This document shows positions 61,941 through 64,000 of a stretch of DNA of 64,000 nt, one piece after another; positions within the stretch are counted from its first letter, which is position 1; each line of letters starts with the position of its first letter. Made by a program: the position numbers and the translations under genes. Origin of the DNA: Taudactylus pleione (taxonomy: Eukaryota > Chordata > Amphibia > Anura > Myobatrachidae); contig JAUIMM010001411.1 of assembly GCA_031769625.1 (NCBI GenBank), positions 1-64,000 of the forward strand, written 5' to 3'. The notes below the pieces were generated by a model, which saw nothing but the letters and a program-made list of their open reading frames with translations, did not search any database and was not told the DNA's origin.

Positions 61941-64000
61941 CTAAGGGGGTTTCAGGTGTCTCCACCTCCTTGACCACCCAACGGCATCCAACCTCCTCCT
62001 GTCCATTTCCATCAGACTTCCAACCTCGTGAAGAATGAAACGCGCCACCACCTCACAGGGAAGGATTTTACTTCTAGTCGTTACTAAACACCGTGCACTC
62101 CACGTGTGATATCTGACCACTAAGCTAACTATAAAAATAGTGACCAAATCATAACGCCCAAAACCTTTGAATGCCCCATAAGCCCACTCAGGGTAACTGA
62201 GCCCCGAAAGGCACGGGATGCGTAAAGCGTTTGAGACCCTTCTATAAACTTCGATGTTAAAGGAACATTCACGCAGGAAGTGGTCCATGGTCTCCTCCAC
62301 CCCCAGACATTCCTCACGTGGACAACCACGATCACCGGCACTTCGCCACCTGATGTGCCCCCTAACATAGAGTCTTCCTTGGAAGGAGAGCCAGGCAAGG
62401 TCCCTATACTTCAGTGGGATTCTTTCTGAGCAAATCAAAGAGATCCCATTTGAGCAAACCTTGCCTGGGCAGTCCCTTAGTGTCAGCGGTGCGTAGAAGT
62501 GAGCCCGCAAAATGCCTTTCTCCAACTCCCTTCTAGAAAGGGTTTTGACATCACTCACTGCCACTCCCCATTGCCTTGTCACTCTCAAGCACTGAATGAC
62601 ATAGATCGGAAGAGCACCGGACCTGCCTCTGAAGGTTTTCACATGGCCCCCATCATACCAGAGCTCAAGGAAGGGGGACACCCAAGCCCTAAAGCTCTCT
62701 ACCCACCAAGGAGGAGCCTCCAAAAATAGGCTTCCAAGATTGAGCTTAATAAAAGTTGTGGCAAAAAAGACCACTGGATTGACCATGCCAAATCCACCTT
62801 CTTTCCTTGGTCTGTAGGTTATACCTCTTTTAACAATGTTCATCCCATTCCCCCAAAACAAGAGGAAGAACAAGGATGACACTTTAGACCACAAAGACCG
62901 TGGCAAGAAACACACATAACTGACATAAAGAAATATGGGAACCAGAAAGGTTTTGCACAGGTGAACCCTTTCCCTGTAAGAGAACTGCCAAGTTCTCCAG
63001 GACTGCACTTTCCTGTTGGCTTCCTCTATCCTCCTCTCCCAATTTCGAGTGGCATAATCACCACGGTCAAATGTGATGCCTAGAATTTTGATCTGAGGAC
63101 TTGCCCGGGGGAGGCTATCCGGAAGGTCAAACTCGTCGCCTTCCTCCCCCATCCAGAAAGCTTCACATTTATCTTGGTTTACTCTGGAGCACGAGGCTTC
63201 AGAGTAGTCGGAGATCAGGTGTTCCATGCACTGCGCCTCTGCCACGGAGGACAAGACCACAGTGACATCATCCGCGTAGGCCACTACTCTCAAAGGAGCC
63301 TCTGGGCCCAGCTGCACCCCCCTCAATGCACTACAACCAATCCTCCTGACGAAGGGATCAATCGCAAACACGTATAAGAGGGGGCTCAGGGGGCATCCCT
63401 GACGGACACCAGAGTCAACCCTGAAAGCAGGACCCACCCAACCATTGACAAGCGGGAAGCTCTCGGCCTGATTGTACAGAACACGAAGCCAATTCACCAC
63501 CCTCACCGGAATACCATACCATTCCAGAACAGCCCACAAGTACTTGTGATTCACCCGGTCAAAAGCCTTGGACTGGTCCAATGCCAGTAAGTACTTACCC
63601 CACCTCTCAGCACGGCATCGCTCTATGGCCTCCCGGACGCCAAGGACAGCACTAAACGTGCTACGGCCCTTCACAGTGCAGTGCTGAGACGAGGACAGCA
63701 CCAGCCCGGAAATTTCCATCAGCCGATTGAACAGTATTTTTGCCAGAATCTTTCTGTCCGTATTAAGAAGAGCGATGGGGCGCCAGTTCTCAATACGGGA
63801 CGGGTCCTTACCTTTTGATAGCAATATGAGGGCAGAAGACCTCATGGAGGGAGGGAGCAATCCCTCACCCAGGCACTCATTATATACTTCCATGAGGTGG
63901 GGAGCCAAGATGTCCCTGAAAGCTTTAAAGAATTCGGATGTCAAACCATCCGGTCCTGGAGATTTTTTTTTAGACAAGCCGTCTATAGCTCTCTTGACTT
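61941..64000 (-). CDS. LINE ORF2 (reverse transcriptase and C-terminal zinc finger), copy 2, 5'-truncated by the window edge
   Basis: The frame is open from the window edge to TAG at 61941. It covers residues 441-1125 in the numbering of the full ORF2, with the first complete codon at 63998. RT landmarks: SPGPDGLTSEFFK, NWRPIALLNTDRKILAK, LDQSKAFDRV with catalytic D581, GVRQGCPLSP, and YADD at 681-684 with catalytic D683 and D684. The C-terminal part after the RT core includes a CX4CX8HX4C cluster at 999-1018 (first C at 62324), matching the zinc finger found downstream of RT in L1-group ORF2 proteins. The protein ends LKPP. Total inferred length, 1125 aa, is normal for the group. No stop or frameshift is seen. 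It is identical to the left copy over the shared codons. Confidence 0.93.
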   Translation of the reverse strand, partial: VKRAIDGLSKKKSPGPDGLTSEFFKAFRDILAPHLMEVYNECLGEGLLPPSMRSSALILLSKGKDPSRIENWRPIALLNTDRKILAKILFNRLMEISGLVLSSSQHCTVKGRSTFSAVLGVREAIERCRAERWGKYLLALDQSKAFDRVNHKYLWAVLEWYGIPVRVVNWLRVLYNQAESFPLVNGWVGPAFRVDSGVRQGCPLSPLLYVFAIDPFVRRIGCSALRGVQLGPEAPLRVVAYADDVTVVLSSVAEAQCMEHLISDYSEASCSRVNQDKCEAFWMGEEGDEFDLPDSLPRASPQIKILGITFDRGDYATRNWERRIEEANRKVQSWRTWQFSYRERVHLCKTFLVPIFLYVSYVCFLPRSLWSKVSSLFFLLFWGNGMNIVKRGITYRPRKEGGFGMVNPVVFFATTFIKLNLGSLFLEAPPWWVESFRAWVSPFLELWYDGGHVKTFRGRSGALPIYVIQCLRVTRQWGVAVSDVKTLSRRELEKGILRAHFYAPLTLRDCPGKVCSNGISLICSERIPLKYRDLAWLSFQGRLYVRGHIRWRSAGDRGCPREECLGVEETMDHFLRECSFNIEVYRRVSNALRIPCLSGLSYPEWAYGAFKGFGRYDLVTIFIVSLVVRYHTWSARCLVTTRSKILPCEVVARFILHEVGSLMEMDRRRLDAVGWSRRWRHLKPP

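Larger units (their letters stand above)
61514..64000 (-). mobile_element. Tx1-type non-LTR retrotransposon (LINE), copy 2, 3' portion
   Basis: Same element and orientation as the copy at the left end. It contains the 3' UTR and the C-terminal 685 codons of ORF2, and the window edge cuts it upstream. From 62456 to 64000 I read it as base-for-base identical to 1-1545, at a constant offset of 62,455 with no indel, including the nine-T run near 1510 and 63965. This copy supplies the 3' end that the left copy lacks. Confidence 0.92.

Overview
This is eukaryotic repeat DNA, most likely from an anamniote vertebrate. A Tx1-type (L1-superfamily) non-LTR retrotransposon with a gag-like ORF1 carrying three CCHC knuckles is typical of fish and amphibian genomes, but I cannot name the species. 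I see no host single-copy gene, no tRNA or rRNA gene and no bacterial-style operon. The many short open frames in the middle of the window are by-products of one tandem repeat.

Layout: (1) 1-6313, minus strand: the 5' portion of a LINE, comprising a short 5' leader (6221-6313), a complete ORF1 (2894-6220, 1108 aa) and the first 954 codons of ORF2 (2863 down to the window edge: AP-type endonuclease plus most of the reverse transcriptase). (2) 6314-61513: an uninterrupted array of about 300 copies of an AT-rich 184-bp satellite monomer (55,200 bp). Its monomer variants are arranged in higher-order repeats, with clear periods of 7,732 bp (itself 3,314 + 4,418), 4,409 bp, 2,577 bp, 1,474 bp and 1,289 bp. 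(3) 61514-64000, minus strand: the 3' portion of a second LINE copy, comprising a 427-bp 3' UTR and ORF2 codons 441-1125 with the stop. The 1,545 bp present in both LINE pieces (1-1545 and 62456-64000) read as identical. Overlaying the two pieces gives a full element of 7,255 bp: 93-nt leader, ORF1, 30-nt spacer, ORF2 of 1125 aa, 427-nt 3' UTR.

Main observation: the LINE meets the satellite at the same point of the monomer at both junctions. The 3' end follows GTGGGT and the 5' end precedes TTCAAC, with only the 7 bp CTTGGTC of the monomer missing between them. The two array edges are also neighbours in higher-order phase: the right edge corresponds to position 44575 of the internal array, and the left edge, after two extra monomers, resumes at 44583. 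The simplest reading is that a LINE inserted into this satellite, possibly site-specifically as other Tx1-clade elements do, and that LINE plus array was then duplicated as a unit of about 62.5 kb. An assembly artefact in such repetitive DNA is the main alternative.

The element looks coding-competent in the parts visible: endonuclease, RT and zinc-finger residues are present and no frame is broken. The satellite itself has no coding signature that survives inspection. Its nucleosome-scale unit and higher-order structure resemble centromeric or pericentromeric satellites, but that is inference.
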